64,000 bases of DNA from DASXMT01 sp963803065 (GTDB lineage Bacteria; Actinomycetota; Acidimicrobiia; Acidimicrobiales; RAAP-2), in the NCBI GenBank assembly GCA_963803065.1, contig CAWDKW010000005.1, forward strand, positions 186,001 to 250,000, written 5' to 3'. Every line of letters begins with the position of its first letter. Position 1 is the first letter of the stretch. Below the pieces are notes generated by a model. That model searched no databases. It saw only the letters and a list, made by a program, of their open reading frames with translations, and had not been told where the DNA came from. The position numbers and the translations under genes were made by a program. Of this stretch, positions 8,959-17,162 are shown one piece after another.

Positions 8959-10041
8959 ATGCAGCATCTGAGCACCGTCTGGTTCGTGATCGATGCCATC
9001 TTCTGGGTCGGCTTCTTCGTCCTCGAGGGGTTCGACTTTGGTGTCGGCATGCTGCACTCCTTTGTCGGCAAGACCGACGGGGAGCGACAGGTCGCCATCA
9101 ACGCCATCGGGCCGTTCTGGGACGGCAACGAGGTGTGGCTCGTCGTCGCCGGCGCCGTCATCTTCGCCGCCTTTCCCGGTTGGTATGCCACCATGTTCTC
9201 GACGTTCTACCTGGCCATGGTGGTTCTCTTGCTCGCCCTCATCGTCCGGGGGGTGTCCTTCGAGTACCAACGGAAAGTGGAGGACCCGCGGTGGCGCACG
9301 ACCTTCCGATGGACCTTGACCATCGGGAGCGCCCTGATCCCCCTGATCGTCGGAGTGGCCCTCGGCGACCTCGTCCACGGGCTGCCGATCGACAAGTCCC
9401 ACAACTACACGGGTGGATTCTTCGGGCTGTTCACGCCGTTTGGGGTGTGGACCGGGGTGACATTCCTCGTCCTGTCCCTACTCATGGGGTCCACCTACCT
9501 GGCCCTCAAGACGACGGGGACCTTCCACGACCGGATCGCACGCTGGTCGGGGAGGATCGGGTACCTGGCCATCGCGGTCGTGTTGGCCTTCGTCTTGTGG
9601 ACGCACATCGGGGTGGGGTCGGGTTTCGTCCCGAATCCACTGGAGGCGTTCGCCGTCCTGGCTGTCATCGGAGCAGCGTGGGGCGCGAGCAGTCTGAAGG
9701 AGGGATGGGCGTTTCTTGCTGCCGCCCTGGGGATGGCCGCCTCGGTCGCCACCATCTTCGTCGAGCTGTACCCGAGTGTCTTCGTCTCGACGACCAGCGC
9801 TGCCTACAACCTGACCGTCGCCAACACCGCCAGCCCGTCCTACACCCTCAAGCTGATGACGGTCATCGCGGCGATCGCCTTCCCAATGGTCCTGCTCTAC
9901 CAGGGTTGGAGCTACCACGTCTTCCGGGCGAGATTGCAAGCGCCCAGGCAGACCGATCCGTCAGTCGGGTCGGAGGGCACGGCGACAACCACTCCCGTCC
10001 CGGCTCCACCCGATCGATCGGTAGATCTGATCTATCGGTAG
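8959..10041 (+). CDS. cydB: Cytochrome bd ubiquinol oxidase subunit II
   Basis: This 360-residue membrane subunit pairs with CydA. It starts MQHLSTVWFVIDAIFWVGFF and has the family signature EGFDFGVGML, then GPFWDGNEVWLVVAGAVIFA. ATG 8959 follows a clear AAGGAG. It is the last gene of cydDCAB. Its stop codon lies inside the first unit of an 18-bp tandem repeat, so the last few residues (RSVDLIYR) may have been altered by repeat expansion. No cydX-like small gene follows. Confidence 0.95.
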   Translation: MQHLSTVWFVIDAIFWVGFFVLEGFDFGVGMLHSFVGKTDGERQVAINAIGPFWDGNEVWLVVAGAVIFAAFPGWYATMFSTFYLAMVVLLLALIVRGVSFEYQRKVEDPRWRTTFRWTLTIGSALIPLIVGVALGDLVHGLPIDKSHNYTGGFFGLFTPFGVWTGVTFLVLSLLMGSTYLALKTTGTFHDRIARWSGRIGYLAIAVVLAFVLWTHIGVGSGFVPNPLEAFAVLAVIGAAWGASSLKEGWAFLAAALGMAASVATIFVELYPSVFVSTTSAAYNLTVANTASPSYTLKLMTVIAAIAFPMVLLYQGWSYHVFRARLQAPRQTDPSVGSEGTATTTPVPAPPDRSVDLIYR

Positions 10042-10087
10042 AGCCTGGTCGATCGGTAGAGCCTGGTCGATCAGTAGAGCCTGGTGC
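10034..10087. repeat. Tandem repeat, 18 bp x 3
   Basis: Three consecutive copies of ATCGGTAGAGCCTGGTCG (the third with changes) begin within the last codons of cydB. Each unit contains TAG in the same phase, because 18 is a multiple of three. Confidence 0.85.
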
Positions 10088-10108
10088 CGGGGGCATACGT
10101 CTCTTCGA

Positions 10109-10618
10109 CTAGCTGACGTCCTCGGCAGCTTGTCGGACGGCATCGTCGACGTCTTTGACACTGACACCGAGGTCCTTGGCCACCTTCTTCTCGGCCTTCA
10201 GGGTCGCCTTGTCCAGTGCCGCCTCCACCGTGCTGTCCCCGACGACGACGAGTGCCGCTTGGCCCTCGTCGATGATCTCTCCGAATTCCTTGACGTCGGC
10301 CCGGGACATGCCCCGCCACAGGTGGCCGCTCGCACCACCGACGGCTGCGCCGACGATGGTGGTGGCGATGATCGAGGGCGGGAAGAGGATGCCGACCACG
10401 GCGCCTGCCGCCGCCCCGCCCCAGGCCCCGTGGCGAGTGGCCATCTCGTCCTTGTTGACGTGGATCTTTCCGGCACCGTCCTTCGACACCACTGCGCTGT
10501 CATAGGTCCCGATCGCCCCAGCCGAATGAAGGTCCCGCACGATCGCGTAGTCGTCGTACGCGGCCGCCTCGCTCGGGTAGGTCCCGATGAAGATGAAGAC
10601 TCCGTCTGGCTTGGCCAT
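10109..10618 (-). CDS. DUF1269 family membrane-associated protein
   Basis: This 169-residue protein has an alpha/beta N-terminal part (GVFIFIGTYPSEAAAYDDY), a central hydrophobic hairpin (GAVVGILFPPSIIATTIVGA) rich in Gly and Ala, and a C-terminal part ending in charged helices. This is the layout of DUF1269 proteins, which are common in stress and dormancy gene sets but have no established activity. The start is ATG 10618 behind AAGGAG; a longer reading to 10714 would run across the operator. A perfect stress palindrome at 10711-10727 lies 92 bases upstream. It converges on the cyd operon. Confidence 0.8.
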   Translation of the reverse strand: MAKPDGVFIFIGTYPSEAAAYDDYAIVRDLHSAGAIGTYDSAVVSKDGAGKIHVNKDEMATRHGAWGGAAAGAVVGILFPPSIIATTIVGAAVGGASGHLWRGMSRADVKEFGEIIDEGQAALVVVGDSTVEAALDKATLKAEKKVAKDLGVSVKDVDDAVRQAAEDVS

Positions 10619-10710
10619 GTTCCACTCCTTGGTTGTGTGCCGTCCACCTGGCTCGAAGGTGGAATTACGGTGGGTACGGCCATGGTGACAGCCCCACCCC
10701 CGTCGATTCG

Positions 10711-10727
10711 TCACCCTTCCTGGGTGA
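10711..10727. promoter_or_regulatory. Stress-regulon palindrome, copy 4
   Basis: TCACCC-TTCCT-GGGTGA has both half-sites perfect. It lies 92 bases upstream of the DUF1269 start, in the short gap after the small gene at 10754-10993. Confidence 0.7.
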
Positions 10728-10753
10728 TTGGGCGACAGCCTGACGATGGGTCG

Positions 10754-10993
10754 TCAGACGTCGTCGCGACGCCGGCGGGGTTCGGACATCGGAACGGCAT
10801 TGACCGATACCAGCTCGATGTTGAGGTCCCGGAGCAGCTCGAGGGTGCTGTGCAGGCCGGACTGATCGCGGACCCACCCGACAAGATGGGTCACCCCGTG
10901 CTCAAAACGCGTGACATCGAACCCTTCGAAGGCGGCAGCAAGGGTCGGGCTGAGCCTTCCCCGCACCACAAGTTCGTAGTTCCCGGCTGTCAC
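10754..10993 (-). CDS. Small soluble protein, unknown function
   Basis: This 79-residue protein contains an alternating beta/alpha pattern (YELVVRGRLSPTLAAAF, FEHGVTHLVGWVRDQSGLH, LLRDLNIELVSVNAVP). It resembles small ferredoxin-fold or ACT-like proteins, but no family is recognised with certainty. The GTG start at 10993 is preceded by AGAAAGGA. It is divergent from the LuxR-type regulator at 11195, and the gap contains an operator copy (11105-11121). It may therefore be controlled with, or act on, that regulator. The last residues (EPRRRRDDV) are strongly charged. Confidence 0.65.
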   Translation of the reverse strand: MTAGNYELVVRGRLSPTLAAAFEGFDVTRFEHGVTHLVGWVRDQSGLHSTLELLRDLNIELVSVNAVPMSEPRRRRDDV

Positions 10994-11104
10994 TGCGGTC
11001 CTTTCTGATCCCCCCAGCAGGCCATCGGACGCTGGGCGACGCTGCCTCGTCGATGCCCCGCCGAGGGTTACCCTCCACGATGGCGAGACAAACGGCCGAC
11101 GTCC

Positions 11105-11121
11105 TCATCCCGTAAGGGTGA
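11105..11121. promoter_or_regulatory. Stress-regulon palindrome, copy 5, at the regulator gene
   Basis: TCATCC-CGTAA-GGGTGA lies between the divergent 79-residue gene and the LuxR-type regulator, 73 bases ahead of the regulator's start. It fits autoregulation if that protein is the binder. Confidence 0.65.
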
Positions 11122-11194
11122 TTTTCCCGCTCTGCTCCCGTCAGGGGTTATGCTTCTGGCCGCGGCCAGGTCCGTAAAGCAGCTGCGGAGAGCC

Positions 11195-13813
11195 ATGACA
11201 GTCACCGGTGTTGTCCCACCCGCGCATGCGGTTGATCGACCGGCGCTCCGCCACAGGCTCGACCAGGCTCTGTCCCAGCCACTGGCGCTGATCGTCGCCC
11301 CCGCCGGGGCCGGCAAGTCGGTGTTGCTGGCCCAGTGGGCCGCCAGCCGCCCGGATCTGCACTTTGTGTGGCTGCACGTCGAACCGCGAGATGACGACCC
11401 GGTCCACTTCTCGCAACGACTGCTGCAGGGGCTGAGCGCCATCCGGCCCGACTTCGCCCACCTCGGGCCCCTGGTGGCCATGCACGGAGGTGGGCTGGGC
11501 ACGCCCCTGCTCGAGGAGCTCGGGGCGCAGCTGGCGGACCTGCCCGAGGTGGTGATCGTCCTCGACGACCTGCACCAAGTCTCCAATCCGACCCTACTGG
11601 CCGACCTGGGCCGCTTGGCCGACGTCCTGCCCGGGAACGTCCACTTGGTCCTTTCCACCCGGGTCGACCTGCCCCTGGCCTGGAACCGGCACCGCATGCG
11701 CCTGACCATGACCGAGATCCGTCAGGCCGATCTGGTTCTCGACGTGGCCGAGTCGACCGAGCTCGTCGAGCGCATCGCCGGGCGGACCATGAGCCCCGAC
11801 AGCGTGACCGCGCTGGTCAACCGGACCGAGGGGTGGGCCGCCGGACTGCACCTGGCGGCCATGACCCTTCGCCAGTACGACGATGCGGACGAGTTCGTCA
11901 TCGAGTTCAGCGGGAGCGACCGCCTGGTTGCCGACTACCTCACCGAGGAGGTGCTCCAGGGTCAATCCGATGTCCGCCGTGAGTTCCTGCTCCGAGTGTC
12001 TGTGCTCGACGAGTTGTCCGCCGACCTGGTCGCTCACCTGACCGGCGAGCAGCACGCCCAGCTCGTCCTCGAGGAGCTCGAACGGGAGTCGATGTTCCTC
12101 GTCCCCCTCGACACCCATCGGACCCGGTTCCGGTTCCACCATCTCTTTCGGGACCTCATGCGCTACCGGCTCCGGGTCGAGGACCCCTCCGCCGAGGCGC
12201 CTCTCTTGCGACAAGCGGCCGAGTGGCACCTCCAGCGGGGCGAGGTCAGCCAGGCCGTCGAGTTCCTGCTCCGGGCGAGGGAGTGGGAACTCGTCCTCGA
12301 GATCGTTCTGTCTCGCGGCTCGGACGTGTTCGAACAGGGCCAGATGGCCACGGTCATCCGATGGATCGAAGGCGTACCCGAGGCCATCCGATCCGGACGG
12401 CACAGCGTCAGCCTGCTCCTGGCCTTCCTCAGGGGGGCCGACGGCCAGGCGGCCGCCGGAGAGGACCTCGCCCGCAAGGTGATGACCGACCCGACCGCCA
12501 CCGACGGCGAGCGACTCTGCGCCACGGCCCTCCTGACCCTCCTGGCCCAATGGCGACCCCGTCCGGAGACAACGGTCGAGTTGGCCGTCCGTTCGCTCGA
12601 GCTGTTGGCCGGCCTCGAGGACGCCGACGAGCTGCGAATCCCCGCCGTCATGGGTCTCACCGATGCACAGTCCCTCCGGACCATTTCGTTGATCTCGGGC
12701 GGACGGGCGCATTTCCTGGTCGGCAACATGATTGAGGCTCGGGACTGGCTCGAACGCGGCATGGGGAGCGTGGGGGCGGCCTACTCGGTCTGGAAGATCA
12801 GCTGCCTTGGCTCGCTGGGGTTGCTCGAGGCGTGGAGTGGCCGCACCCATCGTGCCGAGGCGCTGGCCGGCGAGGCCCTGGCCGTGGCCCGCGGAGTCGA
12901 CACATTGGCCCATCCGTCTACGGCTGATGCCTACCTGGCCCTTACCTTCGTCGCCCTCCATCGTTCCGAACCCAACAAGGCGGCGCTGTACCTGCACGAG
13001 GCGACGCTGCGCGCCTTCGCCAACCAACGTCTGCAGCTGATGTGGATCTGTCAGTTTGCCCGGGCGATGCTGCAAGCCGCCGAGGGCCTGACGGACGAGG
13101 CGACCACGACGATCCTGTCGGCCACCGTCGAACTGGACTCGCAGCCCCCGCCCATCGTCTCTGATCGCCTCCTCGCCCTGCGCGGCCGCATGCTGCGGCT
13201 GAGCGGATCGCCCGAGCGGGCCATGCGGGTCGCGGGAGAATCGGATGCGCGGTCACATTTCGTGACTTTCGAGCTCGCCCTGGACGCACTGGCCCTGCGA
13301 GAGTTGGAGCGGGCCCGCAAGGAGTTCGACGCGATGCCGGAGCTGTCGGATGCGACGGATCCGGTGGCCCGTATCGAGCACCACCTCGTTGGCGCCCTCC
13401 TGTCCGAGGTCGACGGTCGGATCGGTGATGCCCGGGTTCATCTCGGGGAGGCTATGGCTCAGGGTGATCGGCACGGGCTGGTCGAGGTCTTCGTCAACGT
13501 CGGCTCGCCCATGGTGCGACTGCTCTCCTCGGGGATCCCCGGCGAGCACGATGAATTCCGCAGGGCCATTCTCGAGCGGAGCGGGGTGCTCTTCTCCACA
13601 TCCCTGGTGGGAACTCTCGCCGACCCGCTGACCGACCGTGAGCTCGAGATCCTCTCGTTCTTGCCCAGCCGCCTGACCAATATCGAGCTGGCCGACAAGT
13701 GCTACGTGTCGGTGAACACGATCAAGACGCACATGGCCCACATCTTCCAGAAGCTGGGCGCGGCCAACCGCAACGACGCCATCGCCCAGGCGCGCCTGAT
13801 GGGCCTGCTCTGA
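11195..13813 (+). CDS. Large ATP-binding LuxR-family transcriptional regulator (MalT-like)
   Basis: This protein of about 872 residues has a signal-transduction ATPase at the N-terminus, a long helical repeat middle and a DNA-binding C-terminus. Walker A is APAGAGKSV at about residue 36 and Walker B is VIVLDDLH near residue 122. The middle (about 300-780) is Ala/Leu/Glu-rich and TPR-like, as in MalT-type regulators that sense ligands there. The last 60 residues form a LuxR helix-turn-helix (LTDRELEILSFL, NIELADKCYVSVNTIKTHMAHIF). ATG 11195 follows GGAGAG; a reading from 11150 is less likely. It is the only transcription factor in the stress island and has an operator copy in its promoter, so it is the natural candidate to bind the palindrome. 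That link is inference. Confidence 0.85.
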   Translation: MTVTGVVPPAHAVDRPALRHRLDQALSQPLALIVAPAGAGKSVLLAQWAASRPDLHFVWLHVEPRDDDPVHFSQRLLQGLSAIRPDFAHLGPLVAMHGGGLGTPLLEELGAQLADLPEVVIVLDDLHQVSNPTLLADLGRLADVLPGNVHLVLSTRVDLPLAWNRHRMRLTMTEIRQADLVLDVAESTELVERIAGRTMSPDSVTALVNRTEGWAAGLHLAAMTLRQYDDADEFVIEFSGSDRLVADYLTEEVLQGQSDVRREFLLRVSVLDELSADLVAHLTGEQHAQLVLEELERESMFLVPLDTHRTRFRFHHLFRDLMRYRLRVEDPSAEAPLLRQAAEWHLQRGEVSQAVEFLLRAREWELVLEIVLSRGSDVFEQGQMATVIRWIEGVPEAIRSGRHSVSLLLAFLRGADGQAAAGEDLARKVMTDPTATDGERLCATALLTLLAQWRPRPETTVELAVRSLELLAGLEDADELRIPAVMGLTDAQSLRTISLISGGRAHFLVGNMIEARDWLERGMGSVGAAYSVWKISCLGSLGLLEAWSGRTHRAEALAGEALAVARGVDTLAHPSTADAYLALTFVALHRSEPNKAALYLHEATLRAFANQRLQLMWICQFARAMLQAAEGLTDEATTTILSATVELDSQPPPIVSDRLLALRGRMLRLSGSPERAMRVAGESDARSHFVTFELALDALALRELERARKEFDAMPELSDATDPVARIEHHLVGALLSEVDGRIGDARVHLGEAMAQGDRHGLVEVFVNVGSPMVRLLSSGIPGEHDEFRRAILERSGVLFSTSLVGTLADPLTDRELEILSFLPSRLTNIELADKCYVSVNTIKTHMAHIFQKLGAANRNDAIAQARLMGLL

Positions 13814-13837
13814 GCAACGGGCGATCGGCTGACGATC

Positions 13838-13854
13838 TCACCCTTTCTGGGTGA
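13838..13854. promoter_or_regulatory. Stress-regulon palindrome, copy 6
   Basis: TCACCC-TTTCT-GGGTGA has both halves perfect. It lies 24 bases after the regulator gene and 103 bases before the glutamate decarboxylase start. Confidence 0.7.
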
Positions 13855-13957
13855 TGTTGCGGAGTCCCTACGGATCTAAATTTTGCCAAGGGCCGTCCGT
13901 TCGATCGCGCCGGTACCAGCGGTTCCCCACGCCAGCCACCGACAACCGAGGTGAACG

Positions 13958-15367
13958 ATGCCGCTCCACGAGCGTAGGAATCCTGTCCGTAAGGCGCATG
14001 AGGCGGCAGAGGCGCTGTTCGCTTCGGCCGACCTGGCCCAGGCCCTTCCCAAGTACCGGTTTCCGGACCACGAGACGATACCGGAGTTCGCCTGCCAGGC
14101 CATCCGGGACGAATTGCTCCTCGACGGCAACTCCCGGCAGAACCTGGCCACCTTCTGCCAGACCTGGGAGGACCCCCAGGTCCACGAGTTGATGGACCTG
14201 GCCATCAACAAGAACCTGATGGACAAGGACGAGTACCCGCAGTCAGCCGAGGTCGAGCGGCGCTGCGTCCACATGTTGGCCGACCTGTGGAACGCTCCGG
14301 ATTCGGCCAACACCGTCGGGGCCTCGGCCCTGGGCTCGTCGGAGGCCTGCATGCTGGCTGGGCTGGCGGCAAAGTGGCGGTGGCGGGCCAAGCAAGAGGC
14401 GGAGGGCAAGCCGACGGACAGGCCCAACATGGTCTGCGGCCCCGTGCAGGTGGTGTGGCACAAGTTCGCCCGGTACTGGGACATCGAGATGCGCGAGGTC
14501 CCCATGTCGCCGGGCAAGTACCACATGGATGCCGAGCAGATGGTCGAGCGCATCGACGAGAACACCATGCTCGTGGTCCCGACGTTCGGGGTGACCTACA
14601 CGGGTGCCTACGAGCCGGTGGCCGAACTAGCCGGGGCCCTCGACCGCCTGCAGGAGGAGAAGGGGTACGACGTGGACATCCACGTCGATGGGGCCAGTGG
14701 CGCCTTCCTGGCCCCGTTCTGTGCTCCGGACATCCAGTTCGACTTCCGGTTGCCGCGGGTGAAGTCGATCAGCACCTCCGGCCACAAGTTCGGCCTCGCC
14801 CCCCTGGGCGTCGGCTGGGTGGTGTGGCGGGACAAGGGCGAGCTCCCCGAGGGCCTGATCTTCCATGTCAGCTATTTGGGCGGCGACATGCCTGACTTCC
14901 AGATCAACTTCTCTCGGCCCGCCGGCCAGATCATCGCCCAGTACTACGAGTTCGTCCGGCTCGGGCGCGACGGCTACCGGCGGACCCACCGGGCCTGCTA
15001 CGACGCCGGCGCCTATCTGGCCAAGGAGATCGTCAAGCTTGGGCCCTTCGAGCTGCTGTGCGACAGCGACCCCTCCACCGGGATCCCCACCGTGACCTGG
15101 AAGATCAAGGACGGTGTCGACCCCGGGTACACCCTCTTCGACCTGGCCGACCGCCTGCGGGTGCGCGGCTGGCAGGTACCGGCCTATCCGCTGACCGGAT
15201 CGGCCTCCGACATCGCCGTCCAGCGGGTCCTCGTGCGCCAGGGGGTGGACCGGGACCTCATTTCGATACTCCTCGACGACTTCGCCGATTCGATGACCCA
15301 CTTCGACAAGCATCCGGTGAGCGTCACCATGGGCTCCGATGAGGCCGGAGGGTTCAACCACCTCTAG
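13958..15367 (+). CDS. gadB: Glutamate decarboxylase (PLP-dependent)
   Basis: This 469-residue enzyme converts glutamate to 4-aminobutyrate and CO2, consuming a proton; it is a classic acid-resistance enzyme. The PLP lysine is K277 in STSGHKFG, close to the E. coli position. DGASGAF and the early GSSEACMLAG are also conserved. The C-terminus ends in FNHL, placing a His near the end as in the E. coli enzyme, where a C-terminal His plugs the active site at neutral pH. The start at ATG 13958 follows GAGGTGAACG. A perfect operator lies 103 bases upstream. No gadC-type antiporter is adjacent; instead a channel-like membrane protein follows after 28 bases. Confidence 0.93.
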   Translation: MPLHERRNPVRKAHEAAEALFASADLAQALPKYRFPDHETIPEFACQAIRDELLLDGNSRQNLATFCQTWEDPQVHELMDLAINKNLMDKDEYPQSAEVERRCVHMLADLWNAPDSANTVGASALGSSEACMLAGLAAKWRWRAKQEAEGKPTDRPNMVCGPVQVVWHKFARYWDIEMREVPMSPGKYHMDAEQMVERIDENTMLVVPTFGVTYTGAYEPVAELAGALDRLQEEKGYDVDIHVDGASGAFLAPFCAPDIQFDFRLPRVKSISTSGHKFGLAPLGVGWVVWRDKGELPEGLIFHVSYLGGDMPDFQINFSRPAGQIIAQYYEFVRLGRDGYRRTHRACYDAGAYLAKEIVKLGPFELLCDSDPSTGIPTVTWKIKDGVDPGYTLFDLADRLRVRGWQVPAYPLTGSASDIAVQRVLVRQGVDRDLISILLDDFADSMTHFDKHPVSVTMGSDEAGGFNHL

Positions 15368-15395
15368 GCTCAACGCCCACGATGTGGAATAGACG

Positions 15396-16553
15396 ATGAT
15401 CGCTGTGCATGTCCTTGCCGTCATGGGCGGCATCATCGTCGTCGTGGCCACGCTCATCTCCGCCCTGGAGACCGTGGTGTTACCCCGCGAGCGCTTCACC
15501 CACATCGCTCGGTTCGTCTTCGCCGTGGTCGACCGTCTGCTCATCCGCAAGTGGCGGAACAAGGACCGTGAAGCGAACCTGCGCGCTCTGTACGCCCCGG
15601 TTGCATTGGTGAGCCTGCCCCTCGTGTGGACGGCCATCGTCACGGTGGGATTCTCGTTCATCTATTGGGGAACGGGGCACGAATCAGCGACGCGGTCCTT
15701 CAAGGTCAGCGGGTCGTCGCTCTTCACGCTGGGCTTCGCCGAACCGGACGGGTTCGGCCGGATCTGGCTCACCTTCGTCGAGGCGACGATCGGGCTCGGG
15801 CTGGTCGCCCTCTTGATCAGCTACCTGCCGACGATCTATGCCGCCCACCACGAGCGGGAAAAGGGGATCACGGTGCTGCGTCCCTTCGCCGGGACGCCGG
15901 CCGACCCGGTGGGCCTGCTCAGCAATCTGCTGCGTGTGGGGGCCCTGGACAACTCGGACGTGTGGCGGATCGCAACCAACTGGCTGCTCGAGCTCGATCA
16001 GACCCACTCGTCGTTCCCAGCTCTCTGCTACTTTCCCGAGGCCAGCCCGGAAGAGTCCTGGGTAGCCTCGGTCGGCACGATGCTCGACGGCGCCGCCCTT
16101 CTCATCTCGGTGTCATGGTCGACAGGGGAGGTGTTCCCGACCGACGCAGACAAGGGACCGATGCTGGCCCTGGCCTACGGGATCCCGGCCATGGCCCGGA
16201 TCGGGAGTGCGGCTTCGCTCCCGATCAATCGGGGCGTGCTCGCCGTCAACTTGATGTCGAGGTTCCAGGAGCCCGCACCCGCAATATCGATTCGCCGCGA
16301 AGAGTACGTCGCCGCACTCGAGCGGTTGCCAACGCTCGTCACCGTCGCCGACGACGAGCTCGAAGCATGTTGGCAACGGTTCGCCTGGATCCGGTCCGGC
16401 TACGACCAGGCCCTGCGAGGCCTCGCCGGCCTCACCCTGGCGGCCGCGGCCCCCTGGACGACCGACCGCCCGGCGACGGTCGGCCGTCCCCGCCTGGTCA
16501 CCCGACGTCCCATCAACGTCGATTGGGGGTTGGAGGGCGGCAGGGTCGGCTGA
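15396..16553 (+). CDS. Channel-like membrane protein in the gad operon
   Basis: This 385-residue protein has about four N-terminal hydrophobic segments in the first 155 residues and a soluble C-terminal domain of roughly 230 residues. The segment GSSLFTLGFAEPDGFG followed by a long helix (FVEATIGLGLVALLISYL) resembles the pore loop and inner helix of two-helix ion channels, although the canonical potassium filter TVGYG is replaced by TLGFA. It follows gadB by 28 bases and probably shares its transcript, so a role in charge or pH balance during acid stress is plausible. The soluble domain shows no motif I recognise. Confidence 0.7.
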   Translation: MIAVHVLAVMGGIIVVVATLISALETVVLPRERFTHIARFVFAVVDRLLIRKWRNKDREANLRALYAPVALVSLPLVWTAIVTVGFSFIYWGTGHESATRSFKVSGSSLFTLGFAEPDGFGRIWLTFVEATIGLGLVALLISYLPTIYAAHHEREKGITVLRPFAGTPADPVGLLSNLLRVGALDNSDVWRIATNWLLELDQTHSSFPALCYFPEASPEESWVASVGTMLDGAALLISVSWSTGEVFPTDADKGPMLALAYGIPAMARIGSAASLPINRGVLAVNLMSRFQEPAPAISIRREEYVAALERLPTLVTVADDELEACWQRFAWIRSGYDQALRGLAGLTLAAAAPWTTDRPATVGRPRLVTRRPINVDWGLEGGRVG

Positions 16554-16604
16554 GGCAAGGGCGCAATCCCGAAGTACCGAGCGACGCCTCGCCTGGCCGT
16601 CGCT

Positions 16605-17162
16605 TCACTCGTTCGCGGCGAGGGCCACATGACGACGATGGCGCCGCACGAGGATCGTCACCAACAAGGTGCTCATGGCCAGTCCGAAGACCAGGATGAC
16701 GATGTCCCTGGTCGAGTTGTGTCCGGTGGCCACGCGGCCGGCGCCGTACGCAGTGGGGGCGACAGCAAGGGCGAAGGCGATCGACGCCACGAAGTTCCAC
16801 ACGATGAACTGACCCTGTTTCATCTTGGCCGTCCCCGAGATGATGGCCGGTGTGAAGAAGACGGCCAGCCGGCCCCACTTGGCGTAGGCCCGTTCCCCCT
16901 TGGCCATGAGCTGCTGGCGGCTGGCCTGCCGCTTCCCTGGACGGTCGATGAGCTGTCGTCCCCATCGGTCGCCCACCCGATAGCCGATGATGCCCCCGAC
17001 CTCGCCGGCAACGGCGGCGATGATGATCACCGCGGCCAGGTTGAGGTTTCCCTGGCTGGCGCCCACCGCTGCCGCTCCCACCGCGGCACTCCCGATCCCG
17101 GGCACGCCCGCCCACGAGGCCATGACGGCCAGGAACAAGACGACGTACTCCCAGCCGTTCAT
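16605..17162 (-). CDS. DedA/SNARE-associated family membrane protein
   Basis: This protein of about 185 residues belongs to the DedA/VTT family of lipid scramblase-like membrane proteins. It shows the re-entrant pattern with the conserved acidic and Gly segment (GEVGGIIGYRVGDRWGRQL) and the second conserved segment (AKWGRLAVFFTPAIISGTAK). The latter has TP where many DedA proteins have R-F-x-P. The start ATG 17162 overlaps the ClC stop codon (ATGA), so the two genes are translationally coupled. Longer upstream readings only retrace the ClC gene in another frame. A link to undecaprenyl-phosphate or membrane potential maintenance is family knowledge, not shown here. Confidence 0.8.
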   Translation of the reverse strand: MNGWEYVVLFLAVMASWAGVPGIGSAAVGAAAVGASQGNLNLAAVIIIAAVAGEVGGIIGYRVGDRWGRQLIDRPGKRQASRQQLMAKGERAYAKWGRLAVFFTPAIISGTAKMKQGQFIVWNFVASIAFALAVAPTAYGAGRVATGHNSTRDIVILVFGLAMSTLLVTILVRRHRRHVALAANE

